Shown here: piece by piece, positions 35,963-47,558 of the stretch
How positions within the stretch are numbered: position 1 is the first letter of the stretch
How the letters are laid out: every line of letters starts with the position of its first letter
Source: Stromatinia cepivora
Taxonomy: Eukaryota > Ascomycota > Leotiomycetes > Helotiales > Sclerotiniaceae
Direction of reading: 5' to 3'
Assembly: GCA_014898415.1 (NCBI GenBank)
Contig: RCTD01000013.1
Span: 1,364,001-1,428,000, forward strand
Length of the DNA: 64,000 nucleotides
Notes under the pieces: generated by a model
What the model was told of the DNA's origin: nothing
The model's input: only the letters and a program-made list of their open reading frames with translations
Databases searched by the model: none
Made by a program: the position numbers and the translations under genes

Positions 35963-37647
35963 GTATTCTATATAACTTCAGCTGTAACTTCTGAACTGAA
36001 ATCTTCTTCGGTATCCCGATATTCTTCGAATTCTTCTACTTCTTTTTGTACCGTCTCGATTTTATTGAGATTATTGATACAAAGCGTTGATGTATATACT
36101 GCTTTAGAAAAGAAAGAGGGCAACAAGTGTTTGAAGTTCGAATAATTATTAAATGTGGCGGAGTCGGTGTATCCGGGAGGGGTATTCTAGGGTAGAAATG
36201 ATTTCGGGAATATAGAGATTCCAAAATTGGAGTTATTAGAGTTTCGAAAGGATTGTAAAGGATTTGTAATAATCATTAGTTTGTAAATAATTATAGGGGC
36301 TTCTCGATCAATGTAGTATCGGTTTCGTTTTTGTAATGAAACTTTATTTTGATTTATTTTAATAAATATATTTACGAATTCTTCCGTAATCTTACAATCC
36401 TTAATAAATATTGCTACCATTCACAAAAGAAAATCAGAAATCTTTTATTCGAGATTCTTGAATAGAACCTTATTATCAATAATCTCCGTTTAGATAACAA
36501 ATAATCTGAACTTCCTATACTATTCTAGGAAATTACTATATCAAGTTGTATTAGGCATAATCCACATCTTATATTAAAAACGAATATCATCGATTTCAAC
36601 TGAGTTCCAATAGATCGCTACAAATTGTTCGATCAATTCGAATATTATGAATCGGGGTATTCATATATAAAGAGTATGACAATATATTTGTACTTCCGAT
36701 TCGGTTTGATCAATTATATATATACAGTATTGCATTTCACTTTTAAATAATATAGTATACAGCTCAAATCGTTCTATAACCAATAATTGCTACAAACTAG
36801 TTTTAGATTTAATACCATCGCTAAATTTAGTAATAAGATTTATGGGTTTTGATATATATACATCTTATTATAAATTGTGATTAACACGGAAATACAATCT
36901 TGACCAATTAGATCGACTTCTTGAATAAAAGGACCCCTGATTATTAAATAGATCATCACTTCCTGAAAGGAAAGGAGAATCCTTGGAGGATCTTTAATGA
37001 TCAAATCGTTTAATCAAAGTTTTCTTTTTCTGATTTCGGGATCTTCGGGTTTGCTTGGATGAAGATCCTTGAATTTCGATTGAAAGAATAAGAGAAATCC
37101 CAGGTACTATTGTTAATCTGAATGTCTATATAAATATCACTTGGGGTTCAGAAGGAGATTATATTATTACAAAACTTATCATCACCATAGTTTTCAATTA
37201 TCGATTCTTCTTTTTCAAATTTATAATTATTATATAAAGATTTTATAATTGTAATAATAATTCGGAAAGAGTAATTGAATCGTTGAGAGTATCAATTTTA
37301 TATATTAGAATCTTCTCTTTATTAATCTTCTTTCTTCCAATAATAACATTATCCAATTCTATATTTATATTTTCTTCGAAGAGTTATTGAAATAATTGAG
37401 GAGAAGGAAAAGGTTCCTTAGAATATACTTTCGAAGGTTCGGAGTATATAGAAAGAGGAGTTCGTTGTATTATGAAAGTGATGGTACATTTCTAAAGGTG
37501 TTTATATCTTTATCGACTAGATCGGAATAGATCTTCTTCCTTTGAATGTAACGTTTATAAAAGTTCATCTAAAAAGGTATTATTAAAATGAGATATTATT
37601 TGAGAGGCCACCAGATGACCAAACGCTTGTAAATGAGTTGTAGATAA

Positions 37648-37929
37648 TATAACGCACAAGAGCCATAATAAAGCTGAATAAACAGGGTCAATTATATTCT
37701 TTAGAATCTACAATTGAAGAACTATGGCTCGTAAAAAGCGACTAGATATATATACATAAATATCTATTTATAAGCTACGGGGTTGTACGCATATATTATT
37801 AGGGTCATCATTTTACTATACTAAATTGTATGAATCGTAATGTATATACATGGACGATCAGCTCATCAATGGACGTGGGAGATAAGAGGTATCACGTGGT
37901 TAGCCTCCTGTGGTTCACGATTCGTGACA
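37648..37929 (-). repeat. Gypsy 5' LTR
   Basis: 282 bp, ending TTCGTGACA on the plus strand. It is equal in length to its partner and differs mainly by transitions. No clear tRNA primer-binding site could be recognised next to it. Confidence 0.88.
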
Positions 37930-38889
37930 CAAAGTACCTTTTTTATCCTTAATATTAAATACAATATTTATATCACTTTTATTCTAAATATTCTCTTTAA
38001 TAAATATTATATCGAATTTAATAATTATATTAAATACTCTAATTATCAAATTGAAATCAAATAAATTAAATATATTAATACTAATATATAATAAAAATAA
38101 AAATAATAATATCCAAAAAACAAATCAAAAATCTTTTTCCAAAAATACTTCAAATATCGAATCCATCATTTCAAAGAATCTAATTCAAAAATCAATTTCT
38201 GCAAACCCTGAATCTATATCAAAAGCAAAATTTAAAATTATTTTAAATTTTATTAATAAGTTTATTTCAATAGAATCAAAAAACAAAGTAAATCTATAAT
38301 CATTTGAGATCAAACAAAAAAATGAAATGAACCTTAAAAACGAATCTTTAAGGTATTTAATATGAAAACAGAAAAGAGATATAAAACAAAATTCTAAAAA
38401 AGAATAGAAAAACAAAATTATAAGAATATTAATTACAATATCTATATAAACCAAAATTCAAGAAAATATAAAATATATTATAATTATAATTCCAACTATT
38501 TACAAAATAGATCTTTATATCAAAGATAAGATTATTTCAGATTTCATAATTTCGTTAATAGATATAAACAATACAAAAGATATAATATATTTAATCGAAA
38601 AAATTCTGGGAATCAAAATACTAAGAATTTATAAGGAAACAATATCGGATCAAAAATACTCTGAAAAATGAAAGAAAATTATTCAAAAGAAAATCATATC
38701 TTTAATTCAAAATAATATTTGGAAAGAATATATATTCCCTAAAAAAAGTAATCTGATTTCGATAAAATGAATATTTACAATTAAGATTAAGAATAACAAA
38801 GTAAAACGATTCAAAACAAAATTAATAATTTAAGGATTCAATCAAATACTAGAAAAGAATTACAACGAAACATTTACATTAACAATAAG

Positions 38890-39250
38890 ACTAAATACAT
38901 TTAGACTATTTCTAATTATTGTTATAAAGGAAAATTTAGAATACTTACATTTCGATATCAAAAACACCTTTACCGAATTATATTTAAAAAAAAAGATCTA
39001 CCTCGAATCATCCTAAGATATCAAAATCAAAAAGGGATATATACTACAAGCTCTACAAAGTCTATATAAATTAAAACAAATTAAAAAAAACTAAAATTTA
39101 TTATTAAAGAAAAAACTTTTAAATATAGATTTTGTACAAAGTTTAACAAACCCATATCTGTATACATCCAAAAATCATAATATAATATTACTAATATATA
39201 TCAACGATATCGTTATTACATCATATATATTATTACAAATCATTTAATTC
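38890..39250 (+). pseudogene. Copia 2 reverse transcriptase remnant
   Basis: Reading through stops, the plus strand carries YLHFDIKNTFTELYLKKKIY, ILQALQSLYKLKQ and ILLIYINDIVIT. The last is a decayed form of the YVDD active-site block. It is homologous to 22699-22953. Confidence 0.78.
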
Positions 39251-40239
39251 GATGAAAAGCTATCAACCCGTTTTAACATCAAGAATCTAAGAAAGATTAA
39301 TAAGATCCTAAATGTTAAAATCATTCGCAATAGAAAAGCATATACATTAATTATAAATCAAAAAGAATATCTCGATATTATATTAACTAAATACAATATT
39401 ATATATAGATAATATCAAACTAAGAAACTATCAATAATAGATTATACCTATTTCCGACCAATAATCGATAACAATGAATTAACAAATATAAACGAATATC
39501 AATAACAAATAGAAAATATAATTCATCCAATAGTATATACCCGATTAGATATAGTATTCTCAATTAAAAGACTTTCATAATTTATAGCAAAACCAGCAAA
39601 ACATTATACTATAACTTTGAAGAATCTAATACAATATCTATAATCAACAATCAAACAAAAATTATAATTCAGATCAAAAGAAATACAATCTAATATCTAC
39701 AAAGAATATAATATACCTAACAATACAATAAAAATATATACAAATACAGATTAAACTAATAACAAACATAACCAGAAAAGTGTTTCAAAGAAAATTATAA
39801 TATTCTACAAAAACTCTATATCGTAGACTAACAAAAAACAAATATCTATAATTATCTCTAATACAGAATCAGAATATATTGCGATAATAATATTCATCAA
39901 ACAAAAAAGATGGGTTATATAAATACTCAAAGATTTATTTAAATCAAATTATATTAAAAAGAACAAAAATACAGTTCAAATACTTAATAACAATCAAAAC
40001 ACTTTAACTTTAATCAAGAATCCATATTTATATAAATGATCCAAATATATAGATATCAATTATTATTTCATTAAAGATTTAACAAAAAAGAAGAAAATCG
40101 CTATTAATTATATCAATATATACAATATAATTGTTAACGGAATAATAAAACCTTATACAAAGATTGTTTTCAAAAGGTTCAAGAAAATATTAGAATTAAT
40201 AGTTTAGAAAAATCGAATAGAATATCTTCAATAAAGGAG

Positions 40240-40405
40240 TATTGAAAATGAAACCATTATAAAATTAAAATTGAAGTTACGAGATTATAATAATGTATAA
40301 ATTATATTTAGGGATAATTTCAATTCTACTCCTATTAGAATTATAGATCCTTAGTTCAACCTATATAATCAACAATACTACTACTTCCTGCACCAAAAAT
40401 TAAAA
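40240..40405 (+). repeat. Copia 2 3' LTR
   Basis: 166 bp, aligned over its full length with the LTR at 27878. The initial TGTTGG reads TATTGA, a G-to-A change at each altered site. It is followed by the target copy CTTTA. Confidence 0.86.
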
Positions 40406-40415
40406 CTTTAATATA

Positions 40416-41151
40416 TTCCGAGCTATTATATAACATCGGTATTCCGAAATCAATTTAACTCATTCCGAAATATACTAGATTGCGAAATGAGTTACTTGAT
40501 ATCGAAATTGGAAAAAACGAGAGCATTTATAAATGAATTAAGTTTATATAAAAATAATATATTCAATATCTTAGTTCACTAATTAATAAACTAATATATA
40601 TATTAATATAAAAAAAAGTATTATGATCTTATTATCGTTTACATTTTTAATCTCATTATTATTTATATTTTCAATCTTATTGTCATTTATATTTTAATCT
40701 TATCATCGTTTATTTTTTTCAATTTTATTATCGTTTATATTTTCAATCTTATCATAATTTTTTTTTCTTTTATTTAATTAATATAAAAATTATTGAAATT
40801 ACTATATAAAATGAATAAATAAAATTGAAGTTTTTTTTATACATCTTGAATTCTTATAAACTTTGAATTTTTATAAACTTTAAACCTATAAGTTTTATAG
40901 ACTTTAACTCTTTATAAATCTTAATTTATTTATTGAATTGATATAATAGAATATAAAAAATATTTATAAATAAACTAACTCATTTATAAATAGCCTCAAT
41001 TTTATTATATACAACTATATTTCGAAATATTCTAATTCATTCTAAAATTAAACTCATTGATAAATAGATTAAAGTATTAATCAATAAACTAGCTCATTTC
41101 GAAATAAATTAAATTGATTTCGGAATATTAATATTATATAATGTCTCGGAA
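40416..41151. mobile_element. TIR element, 736 bp, TTCCGAG ends
   Basis: Left (40416-40471) and right (41096-41151) arms are inverted copies over 56 bp with about nine mismatches, sharing the core TATTCCGAAATCAATTTAA. It lies five bases right of the Copia 2 target copy. No coding capacity, so it is MITE-like. Interior words match the 19611-20778 element. Confidence 0.65.
40626..40756. repeat. degenerate tandem repeat inside the 736-bp TIR element
   Basis: About four units of roughly 25-33 bp built on ATCTTATTATCGTTTATATT. It is followed at about 40845-40920 by a second imperfect array of 17-18 bp with the core CTTTATAAACTT. Confidence 0.55.
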
Positions 41152-42037
41152 CGAATATCTTAACTAAAAAAATTACGAAAAATTACGAAAAATATGAAAT
41201 TCTCAGAAATTATATATATTTATATAATAAATGTATAATCAAAATTTCATTGAATTTTATTCATATATAAGAAAATTCAAAATGTAAAAAATTATAATCT
41301 TTGATATAAACATTGATCGGAAACTAAAGATGATCGGAAACTAAAATAAATAACTTAATTATAATTTGATGTTTATACTTTATATACTATCGAAACCAAT
41401 ACTTTAATACAATCAATAGAAAAGATATTTTTTTTATTTTTTTTATTAATTAAGAATTTTTATGAAAGAAACATATTGAATATTTATTTATTTTTAATTT
41501 ACTCTAGAGATATTATTATATCTAGTATAGATCTATAGAATCTAAACTCTTTTGATATCTCAAGTAATTCTTTTCGTAGAATCTAAATTAAAATAGAAAT
41601 ACATTATTAATTTTCTAATCGTACGAATATAAGAGTTTATTTAATAGACGGAAAATTTCTAATATATATAATATTTAAAAAGTAATATTTAAAATATTAT
41701 AGAATATATATTTGATAATTAATATTTGAATATTACTTTTCAACTATTGGTATTTATATTTATATAAAATTTTAAAATTTTATAAAATCGAAAAAAGAAT
41801 TATTTAATATTTTATATCTTAGTAAGGGCTGCGAGTATTAAAAAATAATAATATGATAGTTTAAGACTTGTTATATAATTTAATTTAAAATATATTATCA
41901 AATAAATATATAAAAATAAATTATATATATAAAGTCGATTATATATATAAGATATATTACATATGTGAGATGAACTTTATTAGAAGAATTTCGATCCGAA
42001 AATGAAACTATTCTGTTGTAATTTAATAAATATCATT

Positions 42038-42251
42038 TGTCGGGACAACTGTATAGAGGGAAGTGAAGCTTATCAACGAATGTATTATACTCTTATAATT
42101 AATACGTTTTGATTTGTCTAAAAAACTAGAATCTATAAAAGATGAAGAACTATATAATGGTGTATACCGAAGCATTAGTGCGAGCATTAGTGAGCATGTG
42201 ATCCTTACCGTCCTTACCATCCTTACCATGCACGTGATTCATATTCCGACA
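42038..42251 (-). mobile_element. solo LTR, family A (214 bp), inverted
   Basis: Reverse-complement relative of 18103-18308 with the same TGTCGG...CCGACA termini, flanked by the duplication TCATT (42033-42037 and 42252-42256). It contains a short GGATGGTAAGGA-type repeat next to CACGTG-like sequence. Opposite orientations and different target duplications show two independent insertions. Confidence 0.75.
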
Positions 42252-42639
42252 TCATTTTAAATACTTAAAAATATTAATTGGAAAAAGGAATTAATATTTT
42301 AATATTTTAAAAGAAATTTTATAATTTCTTTATCTTCTTTATTAAAGAAACTGTTGGATTTTGGATCATACCGTATATCTAAGTATAGGACTATACTATA
42401 ATGGGATTAGTTTGTATGTGATTCTACCGAATTATATAACCTGTATAATAGCTTTTAGCCAGATAACCTTATAATATTAAGGCTTTTCCATCTACTCAAT
42501 ATGATTTGTTAATAAATTATAAATTTGAGTACTGTATATTATTATATAATTTAGGATTAGTCTTTTGGGGTGAAAAATCAAGTCTTCGATAAATCCAGCA
42601 GAGTAGATAAGCAAAATCGATACAATTGAACAAGGAAAC

Positions 42640-42850
42640 CTGTTATATTAAATACAACCAACAAAGCGAAGAGTAGTTTGTATAACAAACAAATGGGGGA
42701 ATCTGTTATATTAAATACAATCAATAAAGCGAAAAATAGTTTATATAACAAACAAACAAGGGAGCCCGTTATATTAAATATATCTATAGAATAGGATCGA
42801 ATAAGATTATAGATTATTCAACGGACAAATGAGGAAGCCCATTATACTAA
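42640..42850. repeat. 63-bp tandem repeat, three units plus a diverged fourth
   Basis: The anchor TGTTATATTAAATA occurs at 42641, 42704 and 42767 (63-bp period), then in altered form 73 bp on at 42840. The first two units also share AAAGCGAA and TATAACAAAC. A second, looser duplication of about 98 bp lies at about 43960-44110 (shared core ATAATACTAAAG, then TCGACAAATA). Confidence 0.75.
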
Positions 42851-43194
42851 ATATATTGGCAGAGTTGAATCCCAATAATACAATTAGTACAGAAAAATCC
42901 ACTTTAGAAATTACTCAAATAAAAGATACTATCTCTTTATATCCTTTTTCCAATAATTCGAAAATCAACCGATTCCCTCGATATCTTTTTTCTCTTTCAG
43001 AAATCTTTTTGTCTTGAAATAAGCACTCTGCAAAGCAAAGTAAGCTTTTCGAAACCTCTTCAAACAAAACTCGAATATTCCCATTCCTCGAATACCTTCG
43101 ATTTTTATATAATTGATAGATTCCCTGTAGAAAACCTAATAGGAATATTGGAGATTATATTTCTGATATAGTTTTTGAAGGAGCTATGAAATCT

Positions 43195-43435
43195 ATATTT
43201 GTTTTCGTTTTAAATACTTTGGGGATTCGTTTTCAAGATTTATTGTATCCTTTTATTCGGTTTCAAATAATTATAGATTTACTTTGCTTTTTGATCCTAT
43301 TGAAATGAACTTATTAGCAAAATTTAAAACAGTCTTAAATTTTGCTTCTAATACAGATTCAGGATTTGCAAAAGTTGATTCTTGGATTGGAATCTTTGAA
43401 ATAATGAATTCGATATTTAAAATATCTTTGGAATT
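43195..43435 (-). pseudogene. Copia linker fragment within the short LTR element
   Basis: Colinear with 23460-23705 of Copia 1 in the same orientation (for example GGGGATTCGTTTTCAAGAT, AATTTTGCTTCTAATA and GATTCTTGGATTGGA). No reading frame survives. Confidence 0.75.
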
Positions 43436-44400
43436 TACTATATTATATTGAAGAGATATTATCGTTTTTATTTTGAGGAATAGTGCTTTCGTTTTAAAAA
43501 AGTATTCTTTATATTCCTTTTGGGGATTCTTTATTAATATCTAACCCTTTCCTCGATCACCATTTTTTTATATTATTATTGATATCTTCGATATCTTTTT
43601 GTTCTTTTTTTTATAATTACAATTACCAGTTTCGCCATCTTTTGACATATTACCTATTATATATCGCTTCAATTCTATTTTGTTTTTATTTCCAAATTAG
43701 TATTATTTCATTATATCTTTATATTCAATATTTATAATAATAACTATATTAACAATTATAAAGAAGAAGGAGAGTATCCCTAATAAGAGAACCGGAAATG
43801 GAACCGAAGGCGATTATAAAAGGGATCAAAGATGGAATTAAAAAAGGAGACTGTATACTGGAGGATATATAGAGCGATATACTAAAAGGAACGGATGATT
43901 ATATTAGTAATAGAAAAACGTATATCCAAATAAAAGGAATATTAGGCTCCGTTATATAGTATATAAAGATTATTAGATATCTAATCAAATATAATACTAA
44001 AGATCGACAAATACCATAACTTCCTGGAACCGATAGCAGCTTACCAGCTAGTATATAGAGACCATTAGTATCTAAACAAGTATAATACTAAAGGTCGACA
44101 AATATAGTAATTCCCCAAAACAAGAGCTACTAATTAATAATCTACCAATTATCCTGGCTAATAACTAATTATACTTTTACTACAAAAGAAAGAGTTATAG
44201 ATATAACTCTATAGAATATATTATCCTATTAAAGAGAGGCGTTTGTACTGCAGTGTAGGGTCGAAGGCTTTAATCCAATACAATTGGAGGATTGAAAGTA
44301 GGAGAAATGGATTTCCTTTAATTTTTATTATGAAAAAAGGGATACTGATTATCCTTTAAAGATTATTATATTATTGTAAAGCGATTATTCTATTCGAATC

Positions 44401-44433
44401 TTGTTAGATCTTGGATCTTAAAAGATCTAACAA
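44401..44433. repeat. perfect 12-bp hairpin
   Basis: TTGTTAGATCTT (44401-44412) and AAGATCTAACAA (44422-44433) with a 9-nt loop, in the interior of the short LTR element. It may be a structural remnant of the leader; no function is shown. Confidence 0.6.
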
Positions 44434-44727
44434 AGAAATAATCACTCAACACTATTGGCTTTCTATTTCAAACTAACATTGCTCAACTCGGTTTAAACCA
44501 ATTGTAATATTTATAGTTTAACCCTTTCTACTTTTATATACATTATACTCCTAAAGAAGTATTGGATTTTGGATTATACTGTATATCTAAGTATAGGATT
44601 ATATTATAATGGGATTAGCCTACACATGATTCTACCGAATCACACAACCTATATAATAGCTTCTAGCCAGATAACCTTATAATACTAAGGCTTTTCCACC
44701 CACTCAATATGATTTGTTAACAGAAAC

Positions 44728-46930
44728 AATTAAATTATATTTTAAATAAAGAATTCTTTGTTTTTCTTTATTAAAAGTAATATAATACTATCGTTAAAAA
44801 TTTTGAAATTTCAAATTGGAGCTAGTACTAATGCGGATGATCGGAGATCTTAAAAATTCATTACGCAAATTACGTAATTATAATAATATTCGAGATAAAG
44901 AATCTTTGTTTTGAATAAAAACTATTGCAAAATTGAATTATAAATCAACTAATCGATGAAATTCGACGAAATTCGAATATCGAACGCTACCGACGTATTT
45001 CAAAATCTACAGGGGGTTGGAAAAAGCATAAGTAAAGGCCTTAGAACCCTCGTAGAATGAATAATAAGAATAATATCGAAGTTATTTATATATATATTAA
45101 TAATATATTAATAATATTACAGCTCTAATAATAGTTTTATATTATAAGTGTTTGATTCTATAAATAAACTCTACTAGCCTTAGCTTCCGTATTATTTCCA
45201 GTAGTTTATTTTCGGTTATTTCGACTAGCTTATTTCCAACTACAATCACTTATAGTTTATAATCTCTAATATATTCTTATTTAAAAGAAAGTAAATATAG
45301 AATTATTTTATACATCATTTTAATATTTTTGAATTTATTATTTGAATAATATTCATTTGAATATTTTTTGGACTTTTAAATAATTGAAATTGAATATAAT
45401 ATTATTATATTATAATAATTAATATATTTAATTTTAAGATGAATTTAAATAAAGATTATATAATCAAAATATTGATTTCTTGTTTAATTATTTTTAATTT
45501 ACTCTTTTTAATTTATTCTTTTTAATTTATTCTTTTTAATTTATTATTTGTAATTTATTATTTTTAATTTATTATTTTTAATTTGTTATTTTTAATTTGT
45601 TATTTTTAATTTTATATAATATATATAATATTAGTTTATATATATATATTTTTTTATATATGTAGTTTAATAAGATTTTCATTGTTTATATACTATTTTT
45701 CAAAACCAGCGATCTCTATTAAGATATTTTATCCTTTGAAAATTTGATAAAGTTTAGAAAACTTAAAAACAAACACTTAAAGTATTTAAAAATTTTTAAA
45801 GAGTTTGAAAATTTTAAATAAATATAAATTAAATTATAAATTCTTTTTTATTAATATTCAATTAATAAATATATTATTGAGTTTTTATATAATATTATCG
45901 TTTTATTTTTTCTTCTTCATCTTTATCTTCTTTTTTTTATATTTTATATATATATATATTTTTCTCTCTTTTTAATTAGAGATCACGAATAAATAATAAA
46001 AGATTTTAAATATAAAAAAGTAATAACTCGTAAGCTATAAGAGAATAAATAAATATAAGATTACTATAGTAAAAATAGATATTATAATAATAATAGTAAA
46101 TTAAACTACTGAATTAAAAAACTTTCTAACCCGGAGTCTATAACTCTTATTTATACCCTTTCTTGATTCTTCAATATATCAGAATAATATAACTTTTTTA
46201 TTATATCTTTATATTTATTAAATAAAGATTCTTTATACGAATTAATCTATTTTCGTATTATAGATTATTTTCAATCTTATTAATCGCAAATAACTAATTA
46301 ATCGATTTCAATTTCAAAATAGCAATTTCGAATGTTAGATTGAATTCAATTATATATATATATTTTCGACTATTCGATACATTCAATACATTTTATATAT
46401 ATATTCGCATTCTTACTTTTTCGTATAATAATATATTTTCGAAAATTCGAGTAGTATATATTATATTTCGAAGATTCGAGATGAATTGAAATGAATCATC
46501 AATATGATTTCTTTTTTAATTATATAATATTTTTTATAATGAATAATAATATTATAACTTTATATATAATATTAATATATATATAAGTCTTTAAATTATA
46601 AAGTGATTAAAGAGAGATTTTATTATAATATTAAAAATAATTTTTTTTTCTTTTTTTTTTTATCTCTTTTTTCTTTTTTTATTTCTCTTTATTAATTAAA
46701 TATATCCTTTTAAAATCCCAGTCTTAAATCTATTTAAATTATCATATAAATTCGAAAAGATTTCAAATAATATTAAAAATTAATTTTAAATACTTTATAA
46801 TATTTATATTCACTTTTACTAAACACTTTTATTATTTTAAATATTACCGTTTTATATACTGCCGATCAATAATAGTATATAGAATATTACCGGCCAGTTT
46901 TTAATTCGGCTACCAAATACTATCTAATAT
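44728..46930. other. AT-rich stretch without genes
   Basis: I see no gene or identifiable transposon. A 15-16 bp minisatellite with core TTTTTAATTTATT runs from about 45489 to 45612. Positions 44990-45060 are a little richer in GC but match nothing else here. Confidence 0.6.
45489..45612. repeat. 15-16 bp minisatellite
   Basis: About eight units of TTTTTAATTTATTAT or TTTTTAATTTGTTAT in direct order, low complexity. Confidence 0.75.
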
Positions 46931-47558
46931 GGAGAAAATTACGACACAGCAATGAGGAGAAATGGATGGGGGCTACTATATGTTCATGCAAGAAAGAGTG
47001 GGTATATATGCGGGAAAATATCGGCTTTAGCATCTATTGGATTGAATTACAGCCATAAGCGCCCAAGCATATGTAAATACCCAACATCACGCCAGATTTC
47101 TTGTCTTTCTTTGACGAAGAGAGCTGCGCCGCAAAGTGATGGAGCTGGAGGGTGTCTCACAGCATGCAATTTCGACCCCAAATCTGTTCTAAAAACAGTG
47201 TGGTGTTAACCACTCAAAGAATCCTTCAATGGAATCTCCTGGCTGAGGCCTCTTCCTGTCGGATGTTACTGGATGATGAGTCTCGATGGGTAACTGCTTC
47301 CACAAAATAAAATACTCACTTAGTGGTAAATCATCTTTGGTGCGTCTCTCCCGGCGGCAGCTAATTCAGTGCTTACACGGGTGAATTTGTTGCAAATCTC
47401 ATGAAATCTTCAGCGACTTGCCAAGAAAAGTTACCGGCCGTGTGGTTCCATTCTCAACCGTAAAATTTGTTCCATACGAGTCTCTTATCAACTTGTTTTC
47501 GGTTTCTGTGAATCTCACAAAACTTTCCACGGTCAGCGTAATATTCAGGAACTTCCAG
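46931..47558. promoter_or_regulatory. upstream region of the Zn2Cys6 regulator
   Basis: Base composition returns to normal at about 46930. Only short, unconvincing frames are present. The reading frame of the regulator is open back to 47418, but the residues upstream of 47559 look like translated leader. Confidence 0.45.

Larger units (their letters stand above)
30886..37929 (-). mobile_element. Gypsy-type LTR retrotransposon nested in Copia 2 (7044 bp)
   Basis: Two 282-bp LTRs (30886-31167 and 37648-37929) and a CAAAG target duplication (30881-30885 and 37930-37934) define the element exactly. The uninterrupted Copia 1 supplies the empty-site sequence near 23900-23920, which confirms insertion inside the Copia polyprotein region. 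Minus-strand remnants run gag-like (36187-36420), retropepsin (35663-35962), reverse transcriptase (34283-34873), RNase H (33644-33826), integrase zinc finger (33020-33262) and integrase C-terminus (32162-32344). That is Gypsy/Ty3 order. Confidence 0.92.
27878..40405 (+). mobile_element. Copia-type LTR retrotransposon 2, interrupted by a Gypsy element
   Basis: It belongs to the same family as Copia 1 but lies in the opposite orientation. LTRs of 166 bp lie at 27878-28043 and 40240-40405, with target duplication CTTTA at 27873-27877 and 40406-40410. Subtracting the Gypsy insertion and its 5-bp duplication leaves 5479 bp, close to the 5484 bp of Copia 1. The coding remnants are a gag-like frame (28518-28751), GAG-pre-integrase (29550-29903), linker (38051-38299), reverse transcriptase (about 38890-39250) and RNase H (about 39740-39900). 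All are broken by stops. Confidence 0.9.
27253..41341. mobile_element. TIR element with GTTTCCGATCA ends, split by Copia 2
   Basis: The left end GTTTCCGATCA (from 27253), repeated twice more over 27267-27298, is matched in inverted orientation by the two repeats at 41313-41341. TA dinucleotides flank both ends (27251-27252 and 41342-41343), as in Tc1/mariner insertions. Imperfect similarity between the ends continues inward for roughly 200 bp. Removing Copia 2 and one target copy leaves about 1.56 kb, of which about 740 bp is the TIR element at 40416. No transposase is visible. Confidence 0.6.
42352..44722. mobile_element. short LTR element (2371 bp) carrying a Copia fragment
   Basis: Direct 163-bp LTRs (42352-42514 and 44560-44722) with TG...CA-type ends, and target duplication GAAAC (42347-42351 and 44723-44727). 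The interior is only about 2.0 kb, with no RT, integrase or gag frame. It holds a 63-bp tandem array, a fragment homologous to the Copia 1 linker (about 43195-43435, minus strand) and a 12-bp hairpin. It is a non-autonomous or internally deleted Copia relative. Its transcriptional direction is not certain. Confidence 0.85.
17511..46930. other. AT-rich, RIP-mutated island of nested transposons
   Basis: About 29 kb of extremely AT-rich sequence between the two gene blocks. All recognisable coding remnants are retrotransposon proteins broken by many stops. Duplicated LTRs differ mainly by C/T and G/A changes. No cellular gene, tRNA or rRNA is visible. Elements are itemised separately. The unassigned stretches (about 17511-17760, 18310-18600, 18910-19600, 20780-21428, 41344-42032) contain only low-complexity AT sequence. 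Confidence 0.9.

Noticed and set aside
42038..42229. Open frames across the two solo LTRs (18125-18331 and 42023-42229)
   Set aside because: The frames coincide with LTR sequence flanked by target duplications and vary between copies; not genes.
18103..42251. The two family-A LTRs as the pair bounding one 24-kb element
   Set aside because: They are in opposite orientation and have different target duplications, whereas LTRs of one element are direct repeats.
40626..45612. Tandem AT-rich repeats as a CRISPR array or centromeric satellite
   Set aside because: There are no unique spacers, the units are degenerate and the arrays are short; they are ordinary low-complexity repeats in transposon debris.
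17511..46930. AT-rich island as mitochondrial DNA inserted in the nucleus
   Set aside because: No mitochondrial genes or tRNAs are visible, and the recognisable coding remnants are Copia and Gypsy proteins with RIP-type changes.
46952..47209. 85-codon frame left of the regulator
   Set aside because: No recognisable domain, no upstream signals, and composition like an intergenic leader.
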